Assembly (NCBI RefSeq): GCF_032193765.1
Contig: NZ_JAVBIJ010000001.1
Coordinates: 496,001 to 560,000, forward strand
Length of the DNA stretch: 64,000 bases
Direction of reading: 5' to 3'
From: Rhodoferax potami
Lineage (GTDB): Bacteria; Pseudomonadota; Gammaproteobacteria; Burkholderiales; Burkholderiaceae_C
The translations under genes were made by a program, and so were the position numbers. The notes under the pieces are model-generated. The model searched no databases and was not told the DNA's origin. It was given only the letters and a program-made list of their open reading frames with translations. This document shows positions 52,710 through 61,183 of the stretch, in pieces. Every line of letters starts with the position of its first letter. Position 1 is the stretch's first letter.

Positions 52710-53441
52710 ATGTGCACCAACTTCATTCCCTCGGCCCGGACTGATTTTTTAGACAAGCGCCTGGGCACGGTGGCCACGGCAGCACCCGGCTGGCCGGCAG
52801 AAACCTACCCCGGCTACGCCGCCCCGATGGTGGTGCGCAGCTCCGGTGGGGCAGCGGTGCAGCTGGCGCAGTTCGGGCTAGTGCCGCCTTGGAGCAAAGA
52901 CGCCCGCCACGCCCGTGAGTTGGCCCGCGGCACTTACAACGCCCGCAGTGAGACAGTGGCTATCAAGCCCAGTTTTCGCCATGCCTGGGCGGCTCGCCAG
53001 TGGGCGCTGGTGCCGATGGAGTGCTTTTTTGAACCCTGCTGGGAAGATGCCGCCACCCAAGGCGGCCGGGCAACCCGCTGGCGGATGGCCATGCACGACA
53101 AAGAGCCGTTTGCGGTAGCCGGCCTTTGGGAGCGTTGGACCGACAAAGCCAGTGGCGAGCAAGCCGACAGCTTTACCTTGCTCACAGTCAATGCCGATGG
53201 CCACCCGGTGATGGGGCGGATGCACCGACCCGGGGATGAAAAGCGCATGCCGGTGATCGTGCCCGCTGCGCATTACGCCGATTGGCTGCATGCCAGCCCG
53301 CAGCAGGCGATGGCGTTTATGACGCGCTTTCCCGCCGAGCAAATGCACGCTGAGCCCGCCCCGGTGCCGCGTGCGGCGCCTGCGGCTGCGCGCAACGCCA
53401 AGCCCCAGACCCCTCCGCCAGAAAACTTGTCGTTGTTTTAG
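52710..53441 (+). CDS. SRAP domain protein (YedK/HMCES family)
   Basis: 243-residue protein with the SRAP fold, which crosslinks to abasic sites in single-stranded DNA through Cys2 (MCTNF). YNARSET (about 76) and MECFFEP (about 104) with the active-site Glu, plus the His in MHRPGDEKRMPVIV, are the conserved set. The C-terminus is a Pro/Ala-rich tail, longer than in E. coli YedK (222 aa). Likely protects abasic lesions at stalled forks. Confidence 0.88.
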   Translation: MCTNFIPSARTDFLDKRLGTVATAAPGWPAETYPGYAAPMVVRSSGGAAVQLAQFGLVPPWSKDARHARELARGTYNARSETVAIKPSFRHAWAARQWALVPMECFFEPCWEDAATQGGRATRWRMAMHDKEPFAVAGLWERWTDKASGEQADSFTLLTVNADGHPVMGRMHRPGDEKRMPVIVPAAHYADWLHASPQQAMAFMTRFPAEQMHAEPAPVPRAAPAAARNAKPQTPPPENLSLF

Positions 53442-53463
53442 GCGGTGGTAGCTTTGGCCGGAC

Positions 53464-54366
53464 TCAGCGGAGCTCGGTCTCTAACGTGTCCCACAACTCT
53501 TTGTCAGCCAAGGGCGTCTCGGGAGAGAGCATGGGGTTGGCGATGCGGATCACCCGCCGGCCTGAGAGACTCAGGTCCGCGAGGATGCTTTTCTTGAAGA
53601 CCAGATAGCGCTTTTGGAACTTGCCATTGCGCATCAATAGCTTCAAGCCTTCCTCGACCCGCTGAGCCAGCTTTTCACCTTCGGGCGAGCGGGTGAAGAA
53701 AAAGTAGCGGGGCAGGGGATAGTAGAGCAGCAGTTTTCTTTCCACCGCGAGGTCGGGGTAGCTGCCGATGTTGGAAGCCAACTCTGCGCTGATTTCGTTC
53801 ACACCGCGCGAAAACAGGTCATACCGCCCCGCGCTCAACATGGGGAACAGGCTCTCATACGTCGGGGCGGTGACCACCTCCAGGCCGGCGTTGCGCAAGA
53901 TGTCCACATCGATCCAGTTCGCAGCCTGCCCGATGGTGAACTGCCGCAACTCGCTGGTGCTGCGAATGCCGCTGAAGGCGGGCTGGTTCACCTCCTTGAT
54001 CAAAAACAGGCGGTAACCGGTCAGGCCCTTGTCCAGGGGCAAGCGGATGGGCAAGAGCTTGCGCTCACGGTCCTGGCTGGTGGTGCGCGCCATGACGGAA
54101 ATGTCTTGGCTGTTGCTCAGCTGCATTTCTGCGCGCGCAGGCGTCATGACTTTGGGGGCTGGCTGCATTTGGAAGGGCCCCCACTTGGGGCGTGTTTCTT
54201 CCAGGGCGAGCTGCAATACATCCCAGTAAAACTGCATGCGCACATCCGAGCCGCTCTCGGGGGGCGGATAGGTGTATTGCATGGGCGATGTCGCCCCAGC
54301 TGCAGGCTGCAGCCACACGGTGATTGATATGCCAACGACGGCTAGTGCTTTGAAGAGTCGCAGCAT
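53464..54366 (-). CDS. Periplasmic family-3 binding-protein-like protein
   Basis: 300-residue exported protein. Signal peptide about 1-24 (VWLQPAAGA-TS). LPIRLPLDKGLTGYRLFLIKE and GLEVVTAPTYESLFPMLSAGRYDLFSRGVNEI indicate a bilobal substrate-binding fold of the SBP family 3 type without any transporter genes nearby. AAGGAG lies 8 nt before ATG 54366. Such orphan proteins are common in Comamonadaceae, and their ligands are unknown. A second protein of similar design lies at 61679. Confidence 0.72.
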   Translation of the reverse strand: MLRLFKALAVVGISITVWLQPAAGATSPMQYTYPPPESGSDVRMQFYWDVLQLALEETRPKWGPFQMQPAPKVMTPARAEMQLSNSQDISVMARTTSQDRERKLLPIRLPLDKGLTGYRLFLIKEVNQPAFSGIRSTSELRQFTIGQAANWIDVDILRNAGLEVVTAPTYESLFPMLSAGRYDLFSRGVNEISAELASNIGSYPDLAVERKLLLYYPLPRYFFFTRSPEGEKLAQRVEEGLKLLMRNGKFQKRYLVFKKSILADLSLSGRRVIRIANPMLSPETPLADKELWDTLETELR

Positions 54367-54443
54367 CTCTACGCTCCTTGTATTTTCAGAACAGTGTAGC
54401 GCGCTCATGTGACAGCCCGTGTGGGCCGGGTCGGCACCTCTGT

Positions 54444-54457
54444 GTGACGCAGGTCAA
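54444..54457 (+). promoter_or_regulatory. FNR/CRP-family-like box upstream of universal stress gene
   Basis: GTGAC-N4-GTCAA is an imperfect version of the FNR/ANR site TTGAT-N4-ATCAA. It lies about 62 nt before the Usp start, a reasonable position for an activator of an anaerobically induced stress protein. One half-site carries a mismatch, so this is tentative. Confidence 0.35.
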
Positions 54458-54512
54458 GACCGGCTGCGCCGCCTTCCCGCACAGTGAGGGCATCGATTTA
54501 CAGGAGGCTCCC

Positions 54513-54950
54513 ATGTTCAAACACATTCTTTTGGCAACCGACGGCTCTGCGTCTTCAGAGCATGCATCCCGCTTGGCGGTGGATTTGGCCCGCACCCACG
54601 GCGCCAAGCTCACCGCTTTGTATGTGGCGGACCCGTACCCCTATATTGGCATTGGCGAGCTCAATCCAGCTGGTTTACAGGCCTATGCGGCGGCCGGTCA
54701 GCAGCTCGCCGCCCAAGCCCATGCGCATGTGGATGCCCTGTGCCGTGAGGGGTCTGTGGTGGCGCTGGATGTCCGCTTTGTGGAAGATGTCACCGCCGTG
54801 AGCGGAATCGTGCAAACGGCAGAGACGCTGGGCGTCGACCTGATCGTGATCGGCTCCAACGGGCGCTCGGGCATTGAACGCCTGGTGCTCGGCAGTGTGG
54901 CAGCCAAAGTGGTCGCCCAGAGTTCGGTGCCGGTACTGGTAGCGCGCTAA
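54513..54950 (+). CDS. Universal stress protein (UspA family)
   Basis: 145-residue single Usp domain. MFKHILLATDGS is the family start and the ATP-binding motif G-x2-G-x9-G-S is GSNGRSGIERLVLGS (about 120-134), so it is of the ATP-binding type. CAGGAGG lies just before ATG 54513. The 45 in-frame codons upstream are not coding. Monocistronic. Confidence 0.9.
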   Translation: MFKHILLATDGSASSEHASRLAVDLARTHGAKLTALYVADPYPYIGIGELNPAGLQAYAAAGQQLAAQAHAHVDALCREGSVVALDVRFVEDVTAVSGIVQTAETLGVDLIVIGSNGRSGIERLVLGSVAAKVVAQSSVPVLVAR

Positions 54951-55048
54951 CCCTGACCCCACGGCACCCCCGCATGGACGGGCGTGCTTGAAAAAGGCCG
55001 CGGGGGCTCCAGTTAACCGGCTAGTGCAACGCCGCTGATGGAGAGCTT

Positions 55049-55888
55049 GTGGCCTTTTTGATTTTTTGCCTTGCAGCGTTGTTGCTGCTGATCGGGCTGC
55101 TGGGGTATCCGCGCTGGATGCGCTGGCGGCGCGAGCGCTTGCAACAGCAACCGTTCCCGCCCGGCTGGCGCAAACACCTGCGCAAGCGCGTTCCCTTGTT
55201 TGCCCGTTTGCCGGCAGACCTGCAGCTGCAGCTCAAAAAGCACATCCAGGTTTTTGTGGCCGAAAAAACCTTTATCGGTTGCGATGGTTTGCAGGTGACT
55301 GAAGAAATGCGGGTCGTGGTCGCCGCCAACGCCTGCCTGCTGCTGCTCAACCGCACCCGCGGGCTGCCGGCGGACTACTTTGCCGGAGTGCGCCAGATAC
55401 TGATGTACCCCGCTGCTTTTGTCGTGCAGCGCAAGCACACCGATGCGGCGGGTGTGCAGCACGCCGAGCAGCGCTCTTTGGCCGGTGAGAGCTGGTCGGA
55501 AGGGCAGGTCATACTGTCGTGGCAAGACGTGCTCCAAGGCGCTGCCGATGCGCACGATGGCCGCAACGTCGTCATCCATGAATTCGCCCACCAGCTGGAC
55601 CAGGAAAACGGCCAGGCGATCGGCGCACCATTGCCACTGCCCGGTGATGCGGATCACCACCCCGCCCGCTGGAAGGCGGTGTTCACCGCCGCCTACGAGC
55701 GCCTGCAAGGCGAGGCCTTCATGCACCAGCAGGTGCTGCTGGACCACTATGGCGCGCAAGACCCTGCGGAGTTTTTCTCGGTCGCCACCGAAGCTTTTTT
55801 TGAGCAAGGTGCGGCCTTGCGCAGCTACGACGCCGCGCTCTACCGCGAATTGCAGGGCTACTTCAAGGTCGACCCTTCCACCTGGTGA
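55049..55888 (+). CDS. MtfA-like zinc metallopeptidase (M90)
   Basis: 279-residue peptidase. A short N-terminal hydrophobic helix (about 2-20) is absent from E. coli MtfA and may anchor the protein. The zinc site is His177-Glu-x2-His181 (VIHEFAHQLDQENG), with the third ligand expected in FFSVATEAFFE. YPAAFVV and WSEGQVILSW are family motifs. MtfA in E. coli binds the regulator Mlc and affects glucose uptake. GTG 55049 has GGAG upstream. Confidence 0.84.
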   Translation: MAFLIFCLAALLLLIGLLGYPRWMRWRRERLQQQPFPPGWRKHLRKRVPLFARLPADLQLQLKKHIQVFVAEKTFIGCDGLQVTEEMRVVVAANACLLLLNRTRGLPADYFAGVRQILMYPAAFVVQRKHTDAAGVQHAEQRSLAGESWSEGQVILSWQDVLQGAADAHDGRNVVIHEFAHQLDQENGQAIGAPLPLPGDADHHPARWKAVFTAAYERLQGEAFMHQQVLLDHYGAQDPAEFFSVATEAFFEQGAALRSYDAALYRELQGYFKVDPSTW

Positions 55889-55960
55889 GCGGGTGGCCTG
55901 GTAAGCAGCGTGTCAACATGCCACGGGCTGGCACGGCACAATGCTTGCTCCGTAAGGCCT

Positions 55961-56635
55961 ATGTCGACCTCCACACCCCCCAACGCCCCAGAAAAGCCCC
56001 TGCGCGGGCCGGTTGAGCTGCCCTCCGCATTGCAGGGGGCGGTGCAGCAGCACACCTGGTTTGAGGATGCGCAGGCCATCTTTACCGGCACCTTGTTCGT
56101 GAGCCTTGCGCTGATTTTGTTCGGCCAGGCAGGACTGCTGACCGGCGGCACTGCGGGGGCGGCATTTGTGCTGCACTACGCGACCGGCGTCAGCCTGGGC
56201 AAGCTTTTCTTTTTGATCAACTTGCCGTTTTACTGGTTTGCCTGGCAGCGCATGGGCCGCGAGTTCACCATCAAAACCTTTGTGGCCATCAGCTTCTTGT
56301 CTGCCATGGCTGAGTGGTCTCCGCGCTTGTTTGCCATCGAGCGGCTGCACCCGGCCTATGCGGCCGTGCTGGGTGGCCTGCTTCTGGGCTCGGGGTGCTT
56401 GTTTCTGGCGCGGCACCGGGCCAGTTTGGGAGGCGCCACCATTGTGTCGCTGTACCTGCAGCGTTCACGCGGTTGGCGGGCCGGCATGGTTCAAATGGGC
56501 ATGGACTGCACCATCGTGCTACTGGCACTCACTGTGGTCGACCCGGTGCGGGTCGCCTATTCGGTGTTGGCCGCGGTGGTGATGAACCTGTTTATCGCGG
56601 TCAACCACCGCCCGGGCCGCTACGCGGTGCTGTAG
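55961..56635 (+). CDS. YitT-family integral membrane protein (paralogue B)
   Basis: 224-residue protein homologous to the product of 8393-9013: GLLTGGTAGAAFVLHYATG, INLPFYWFAWQRMGREFTIKTF, HRASLGGATIV and NHRPGRYAVL are shared. It has about 20 more N-terminal residues. TAAGG is close to ATG 55961. Function unknown. It converges on the DsbG-like gene with only 3 nt between stops. Confidence 0.82.
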   Translation: MSTSTPPNAPEKPLRGPVELPSALQGAVQQHTWFEDAQAIFTGTLFVSLALILFGQAGLLTGGTAGAAFVLHYATGVSLGKLFFLINLPFYWFAWQRMGREFTIKTFVAISFLSAMAEWSPRLFAIERLHPAYAAVLGGLLLGSGCLFLARHRASLGGATIVSLYLQRSRGWRAGMVQMGMDCTIVLLALTVVDPVRVAYSVLAAVVMNLFIAVNHRPGRYAVL

Positions 56636-56638
56636 CGC

Positions 56639-57283
56639 TTAGTTCACGCCCAAAAACTCAGCCAATGCTGCCGTTTGCATGGCACCCGCATTGGCCACCA
56701 CTTGGCCGGTTTTGACATTCTTGGCCACCATGTAGGGCACCGATTCGGCAGCCAGGTCATTGAACAACACCGTGTTGGCCTTGATGATGGCTTCCACTTC
56801 CGGCGGTACTGACGCTGGCAACGGGGTGCCACCACTGCCGGCGAGCAGCGAGGCCTCATGCGCAGCCATGAACTCGGCGGGGTTTGCGGCGGTCAATATC
56901 GCAGCGCCCTGCGGAGCGCTCTTGCCGTTGATAAACGACACCGGAATCCAGACAAACTTGGCCTTGGGCAGCAACGCCTGCGACGCTGTCCACAAATGGC
57001 CGCAATGCGGGCACTGGGGGTCAAACAGCACATAAGCCGGGTTGGCTGCCATGAGTGCGCCCACGGTAAAGCCTTTGCCCTCGGCAGCAATCTTGTCGTA
57101 GGCCTGTGCAGGGCTCAGCGCCGTGGATTTGGCAGCGGGCGCTGCCGTCTCGTCTTTCTTGTCGCCACAACCGGCCAGACCGCCCAAGCCCAACAAGGCC
57201 GGCAGTGCCAGCAAGTGCAGGCGGCTGCGCTGGGGCAGTGAGGGCGAAGCGAAGGCGGAAGACGAGGGGGACTTGATGGTCAT
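56639..57283 (-). CDS. DsbG/DsbA-like thiol:disulfide lipoprotein
   Basis: 214-residue exported lipoprotein with a thioredoxin-like domain. Lipobox LAGC39 places the mature N-terminus at Cys39. The active site is CPHC (91-94; FDPQCPHCGHLWTA), and the cis-Pro loop follows at VPYMVAKN. The dimerisation domain of DsbC/DsbG is missing, so it is a short monomer-like version. ATG 57283 (MTIKSPSSS) is the probable start. Function in periplasmic disulfide handling is likely; partner unknown. Confidence 0.8.
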   Translation of the reverse strand: MTIKSPSSSAFASPSLPQRSRLHLLALPALLGLGGLAGCGDKKDETAAPAAKSTALSPAQAYDKIAAEGKGFTVGALMAANPAYVLFDPQCPHCGHLWTASQALLPKAKFVWIPVSFINGKSAPQGAAILTAANPAEFMAAHEASLLAGSGGTPLPASVPPEVEAIIKANTVLFNDLAAESVPYMVAKNVKTGQVVANAGAMQTAALAEFLGVN

Positions 57284-57392
57284 GTTGTTGCAGCGTGTAA
57301 AAGTTTTAGCGCGGGTAGAGTCGTGAAAAGCGGCATTGGTTCCCGCAGTGACTACTTTACAGGCAACGGTGCCAAAGCCCCTGTTTGTGCGG

Positions 57393-57449
57393 GTTTTGTC
57401 GGTTGTAAACAAAGTTATCCACAGAGTGGCGCACAGTTTTGAGGGGTAA
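57393..57449 (+). repeat. DnaA-box repeat, copy A (diverged)
   Basis: Core TTATCCACA at 57415-57423, CACA at 57432, GGGGTAA at 57443-57449, at the same spacings as the other copies; the upstream flank aligns only weakly with copies B-D and the T-run is missing. Confidence 0.65.
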
Positions 57450-57564
57450 TTCGGGCCTCAGGGGCGTTGCTTTTCACGTCTACACCGATTCACAGCAAGT
57501 GCTAACACAAAACTTTCCCTCATTGACAAAACGCCGTTTTTTCTTCTTCGAGAAAATTGAAATT

Positions 57565-57672
57565 GCCTAAAAAATAGGCGTCGTGTTGCAGCCCAATGCT
57601 GGCGCGGATTTGGCGGCTTGTGCCTAGGGTTATCCACAGCGTGGCCCACACGGGAATGGGGTAAGTTTTTTC
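57565..57672 (+). repeat. DnaA-box repeat, copy B
   Basis: 108-nt copy. It begins with the small hairpin GCCTA-AAAAA-TAGGC, then CTGGCGCGGATTTGGCGGC, TTATCCACA at 57630, CACA at 57647, GGGGTAAG at 57658 and a T-run. It lies about 80 nt before the diguanylate cyclase gene. Confidence 0.85.
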
Positions 57673-57753
57673 CTGGTAGTTGTTCTGATAAGCGTCCTCT
57701 GCCATAGTGCAGACAGAGGAAAACGATTAACTACAACGCGGGACGGGCATCAC

Positions 57754-59316
57754 ATGCCAAACCGGATACGTGTGCGGCGCAGTGTGTCATTGCGGCGCGC
57801 GCTGCGGATGCTGGTCATCTTCAGTGTGCTGCCGACGGTACTGATTTGCGCCTGGTTGGCTTACAGTAACTACCGATTGCAACGGGAGGGCTTTGAGCAA
57901 CAGACCGTGCTCTTGGCGCGTGCGATCCAGGCGGAGATCGAGCGGGAGCTCGCTGCCATCGAGTCCGGCCTCAAGGTCATGGCTACAGCCCCTGAGTTGG
58001 CGCGTGGCGATCTCAAGGGCTTTCATCAGTTCGCTACTAACAACATCGTGGCACCCGACATGGCGCTCAACTATGTGTTGACGGACGCCAAGGGTCTGCA
58101 AGTGCTCAACACCTTGTTCCCCTTCGGTGCAGCCTTGCCCAAAACCGGCACTCCCGCTCAGCTCCAGCAGGTGTTTGCCCAGCGCGAGACAGTGCTCACC
58201 GATCTTTTCAAGGGCGTAACGACGCAAGCGCACATCATGGCGATCGGGGTGCCGGTCGTGGCCAATGACAAAGTCGTTTACAGCCTGAACATGGGCCTGA
58301 CGCCCGATTACATCAACCGTCTCATTGCCCAGCGCCCTTTGCCGGAGGGCTGGCTCATCGCGGTGCTGGACCGGAGCCGCACGATCGTGGGCCGATCGCG
58401 CGACCCTTTGAAGTTCATTGGCCAGTCGGTCAGCTTGAAGGTGCAGCAGGCTATGGACGGCAATTCATCTGGCTTTTTGGAGTCGGTGACCAAAGACAAT
58501 GTGCCGGCATTCACCGGGTTCAGCACCTCAGACCGCTGGGGCTGGACGGTGGTGGCTGCAGCACCGCAGCGCAGCCTGTATGACGACCTGTTTGCCCAGC
58601 TCGCCCAAGTGTTGCTTGGCTTGGTGCTGGCCTTGGGGCTGGGGTTTTGGCTGGCGCGGCGGGCAGGGGCCAAGGTCATGTCATCGGTTCAGCAGCTCAA
58701 TGACACGGCGCTCGCACTCGGGCGCGGGGAAGATGTGAGCCCGCCCAGCCTGGAGTTGCAAGAGGCCCAAGCCGTGGGCACCGCCATGCTGCAGGCGGCG
58801 GATGCCATGCGCAAAGTCAAGTTTTTCGCCCAGCACGATGCACTGACCGAGCTGCCCAACCGCTTGCTGTTTGACGAGCTGGCGCAGCGCAGCATCTTGA
58901 GCGCCATGCGGCACCACGGCGAGTTGGCACTTTTGGCCATGGACCTCGATGGTTTCAAAAAGGTAAACGACACCCTGGGTCATTCGATTGGCGACGAGGT
59001 GCTCAAAACCGTGGCGCAGCGCATGGGCTACACCATCCGGGCGTCAGATGTCGCGGCCCGCATCGGTGGGGATGAGTTCATTGTGCTGCTCGACGGGGTG
59101 AGCCAAGCCGATGCCCTGCAGACGGCCGACCGCTTGGTGCATGCCCTGTGCCAGCCGTATTACGGGGTGAGTGTGCCCTTGGGTGTGAGCATTGGCCTTG
59201 CCTTGTACCCGCATCACGGTTCGGATTTGAAATCTCTCATGCTGGCGGCGGACAGCGCCATGTACGCTGCCAAGTCTGCGGGCAAGGGGCAAACGCACAC
59301 CGCTAAGCCACAGTAG
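57754..59316 (+). CDS. Membrane diguanylate cyclase with periplasmic sensor domain
   Basis: 520-residue protein. First helix about 17-40, a periplasmic dCache-like domain (about 45-285; LNYVLTDAKGLQVLNTLFPFGAALP), second helix LAQVLLGLVLALGLGFWLARR (about 288-308), a HAMP-like linker, then a GGDEF domain from HDALTELPNRLLFDEL. The catalytic motif IGGDEF and the RxxD inhibitory site (RASD, five residues ahead) are intact, so it should synthesise c-di-GMP in response to an external ligand. ATG 57754 is followed by a basic N-terminus. Confidence 0.9.
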   Translation: MPNRIRVRRSVSLRRALRMLVIFSVLPTVLICAWLAYSNYRLQREGFEQQTVLLARAIQAEIERELAAIESGLKVMATAPELARGDLKGFHQFATNNIVAPDMALNYVLTDAKGLQVLNTLFPFGAALPKTGTPAQLQQVFAQRETVLTDLFKGVTTQAHIMAIGVPVVANDKVVYSLNMGLTPDYINRLIAQRPLPEGWLIAVLDRSRTIVGRSRDPLKFIGQSVSLKVQQAMDGNSSGFLESVTKDNVPAFTGFSTSDRWGWTVVAAAPQRSLYDDLFAQLAQVLLGLVLALGLGFWLARRAGAKVMSSVQQLNDTALALGRGEDVSPPSLELQEAQAVGTAMLQAADAMRKVKFFAQHDALTELPNRLLFDELAQRSILSAMRHHGELALLAMDLDGFKKVNDTLGHSIGDEVLKTVAQRMGYTIRASDVAARIGGDEFIVLLDGVSQADALQTADRLVHALCQPYYGVSVPLGVSIGLALYPHHGSDLKSLMLAADSAMYAAKSAGKGQTHTAKPQ

Positions 59317-59330
59317 CGCCTTAGCATAAA

Positions 59331-59353
59331 AAAACCCCGTAAAAAACGGGGTT
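59331..59353 (-). terminator. Rho-independent terminator, strongest on minus strand
   Basis: AACCCCGT and ACGGGGTT pair around a short A/T loop. On the minus strand a run of seven T follows, so it best serves the minus-strand DUF6172 gene; it can also stop the diguanylate cyclase transcript. Confidence 0.85.
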
Positions 59354-59361
59354 GTCAGAGT

Positions 59362-59469
59362 GCCTATTTTTTAGGCGTCGTGTTGAAAGCTAAGCCTGGC
59401 GCGGATTTCGTGGCTTGTGAACACGCTTATCCACACAGCAACCCACAGGCGACAGGGGTAAGTTTTTTT
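59362..59469 (+). repeat. DnaA-box repeat, copy C
   Basis: 108-nt copy. It starts with hairpin GCCTA-TTTTT-TAGGC (same stem as copy B, loop inverted), then GCGCGGATTTCG, GGCTTGTGAACACGC, TTATCCACA at 59427, CACA at 59444, GGGGTAAG at 59455 and seven T. Confidence 0.87.
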
Positions 59470-59525
59470 CAACTTTATTTGCCCCGCGCGCGGTGAATGG
59501 GCTCGCTGAGTGTGCTAGCCCGACC

Positions 59526-59852
59526 TTACTCTTCCAAAAAGTTGGCAATCGTGGCGCCTGCCGACGGGTCGCGAGGCTTGCGCACCCCGTGCTTGGCCAG
59601 AATTTCGATATAAAACTGGGTGCCGCCCTCTTTGGCAGCAGCGTCGATCAGACCGATCAACTCGGCCGGGTGGGCCACTACGGCGGTTTGCTCGGTAGCG
59701 CCGAAGCGGCAATCAAAGTCCCAAAAATCCACGCCCACGGGCAGCGCCCGGTTGCGTTCGCGCTTCATGTATTTGCGGATTTCGTGTTTGGTGGCGTCCA
59801 ACAGGCGATCGGGGTGCTTGCCTTCAACGTGGAGGGGGAATGTCTTTTTCAT
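59526..59852 (-). CDS. DUF6172 family protein
   Basis: 108-residue small basic protein widespread in beta/gammaproteobacteria (KTFPLHVEGKHPDRLLDATKHEIRKYMKRERNR, then GVDFWDFDCRFG). Function unknown. AAGGA precedes ATG 59852. The stop is followed by repeat C and a minus-strand terminator. The divergent exonuclease gene starts 75 nt upstream of this gene's start. Confidence 0.75.
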   Translation of the reverse strand: MKKTFPLHVEGKHPDRLLDATKHEIRKYMKRERNRALPVGVDFWDFDCRFGATEQTAVVAHPAELIGLIDAAAKEGGTQFYIEILAKHGVRKPRDPSAGATIANFLEE

Positions 59853-59926
59853 GGGGAATCCTTGTGCGCCGCGCCGCTCTGTGGGCTACGGGCAAAACTG
59901 TGAGGCCAACCAGTGGCAGGTGGGCG

Positions 59927-60544
59927 ATGATACGCCCCATGCAACAAAACCCCCGCGAACAGCATGCCACCCCCCACAAAGATGCCATTGCCTTGCTGCC
60001 TGAATTTGCCCGTCTGGGCCTGGACAGCATCACCCTGGTGAACGAGGGCGCTCAAGCCCATGCTGCCTTGGCCACTCTGCGCCAAGCCCGCGCCTGGGGC
60101 TTTGATACCGAGTCCAAACCCACCTTCAAAGTGGGCGAGGTCTCCGACGGGCCTCATGTGCTGCAACTCTCCACGCCTGAGCGGGCCTGGGTGTTTCAGC
60201 TACACGACCCCGAGTGCCGCGCGGTGGCTGCCGAGCTCATGGCGCTGCCCGGTATCGCCAAGGCCGGTTTTGGCCTGGGTGATGACCGCAAGCGCATTCT
60301 TCATAAACTGGGTGTAGAGCCGGTGGGCGTGTTGGAGCTCAATGTGGTGTTCCGCGAACGCGGCTACCGCAAAGACATGGGGGTCAAAGGTGCCGTGGCA
60401 GTGTTGTTTGGGCAGCGCTTCATCAAGAGCAAAAAGGCTGCCACCAGCAACTGGGCGGCACCGCGGCTCACCGAGTCGCAACTGGTCTACGCGGCCAATG
60501 ACGCCTACGCCGCCATCCGGGTGTTTAACGCGCTCGGGCTTTAG
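59927..60544 (+). CDS. 3'-5' exonuclease of the DEDD (Werner/RNase D-like) type
   Basis: 205-residue single-domain exonuclease. Exo I is GFDTES (Asp and Glu, about 62-64), Exo II KAGFGLGDDRKRI, Exo III YAANDAYAA with the Tyr-x3-Asp of the DEDDy group. Acts on DNA or RNA 3' ends. ATG 59927 (MIRPMQQNP) or 59939 may be the start. The stop overlaps the convergent methyltransferase gene by 4 nt. Confidence 0.82.
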   Translation: MIRPMQQNPREQHATPHKDAIALLPEFARLGLDSITLVNEGAQAHAALATLRQARAWGFDTESKPTFKVGEVSDGPHVLQLSTPERAWVFQLHDPECRAVAAELMALPGIAKAGFGLGDDRKRILHKLGVEPVGVLELNVVFRERGYRKDMGVKGAVAVLFGQRFIKSKKAATSNWAAPRLTESQLVYAANDAYAAIRVFNALGL

Positions 60545-61173
60545 GCCGCAGGGTTTGCTGGGCGGCCCCACACCAGCAACAGGTTGTTGGCGGGCAGGGC
60601 GTGGCGGGCTTGCAGCTGCAGGCCGGCTTGTGCCGCAACGGCTGCCACATCGGCCAGTTGGCGTATGCCGAAACTCGGGTCATGCGCTCGCAGGCTGGCA
60701 TCGAATTCGAGATTGCTCTGGGTGGGCGGCACGCCGGCCTCAAAGTAAGGCCCGTAGGTCACCAGCACCCCGCCGGGCGCCAGGCAGGCGGCGGCACCCC
60801 GCATCAGGGCCGCGCACGAGGCCCACGGCGCAATGTGCAGCATGTTGATGCACAACACCAGGTCATACGGTCCCGCCCATGTGGCGCCCTCGGTAAACCA
60901 AGGTTCGCGGCAGACATCGAGCTGCTGGGCCACTTCGATATTGGCCAAGTCCGCCTCGGTGGCGCGCACCTCGATGTTGTAGAGCGCGCCGCGGTGCACC
61001 TCGGTGGGCTGCCAGGCCCACTGCGGCAGGTGCTGCGCAAACCACACCACATGCTGCCCGGTGCCCGAGGCAATCTCCAGCGCCCGGCCGCTGGCAGGCA
61101 GCAGGGCTTGCAGCACTTCCAGAATCGGGTGCTTGTTGCGTTCGGCAGAAGGGCTGTGGTCGGGTTGCGCCAT
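60541..61173 (-). CDS. DUF938 SAM-dependent methyltransferase
   Basis: 210-residue methyltransferase-fold protein. ALEIASGTGQHVVWFAQHLP is the SAM-binding loop (about 31-50), CINMLHIAPW the fourth motif, and GPYFEAGVPPTQSNLEFDASLRAHDPSFGIR the DUF938 signature. Substrate unknown. Stop codon overlaps that of the exonuclease gene (TTAG). The 82-aa gene lies just upstream on the same strand (10 nt gap). Confidence 0.85.
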   Translation of the reverse strand: MAQPDHSPSAERNKHPILEVLQALLPASGRALEIASGTGQHVVWFAQHLPQWAWQPTEVHRGALYNIEVRATEADLANIEVAQQLDVCREPWFTEGATWAGPYDLVLCINMLHIAPWASCAALMRGAAACLAPGGVLVTYGPYFEAGVPPTQSNLEFDASLRAHDPSFGIRQLADVAAVAAQAGLQLQARHALPANNLLLVWGRPANPAA

Positions 61174-61183
61174 AGAGCGTGGC

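Larger units (their letters stand above)
57284..57753. other. 470-nt gene-free region with two DnaA-box repeats
   Basis: No credible gene. It holds the upstream region of the DsbG-like gene, repeat copies A and B (each with TTATCCACA), an AT-rich stretch (57525-57580) and the leader of the diguanylate cyclase gene at 57754. Confidence 0.7.

Noticed and set aside
55928..55950. Sigma-54-like TGGCACG...TGC upstream of the second YitT gene
   Set aside because: The GG to GC distance is 11 rather than the required 10 nt.
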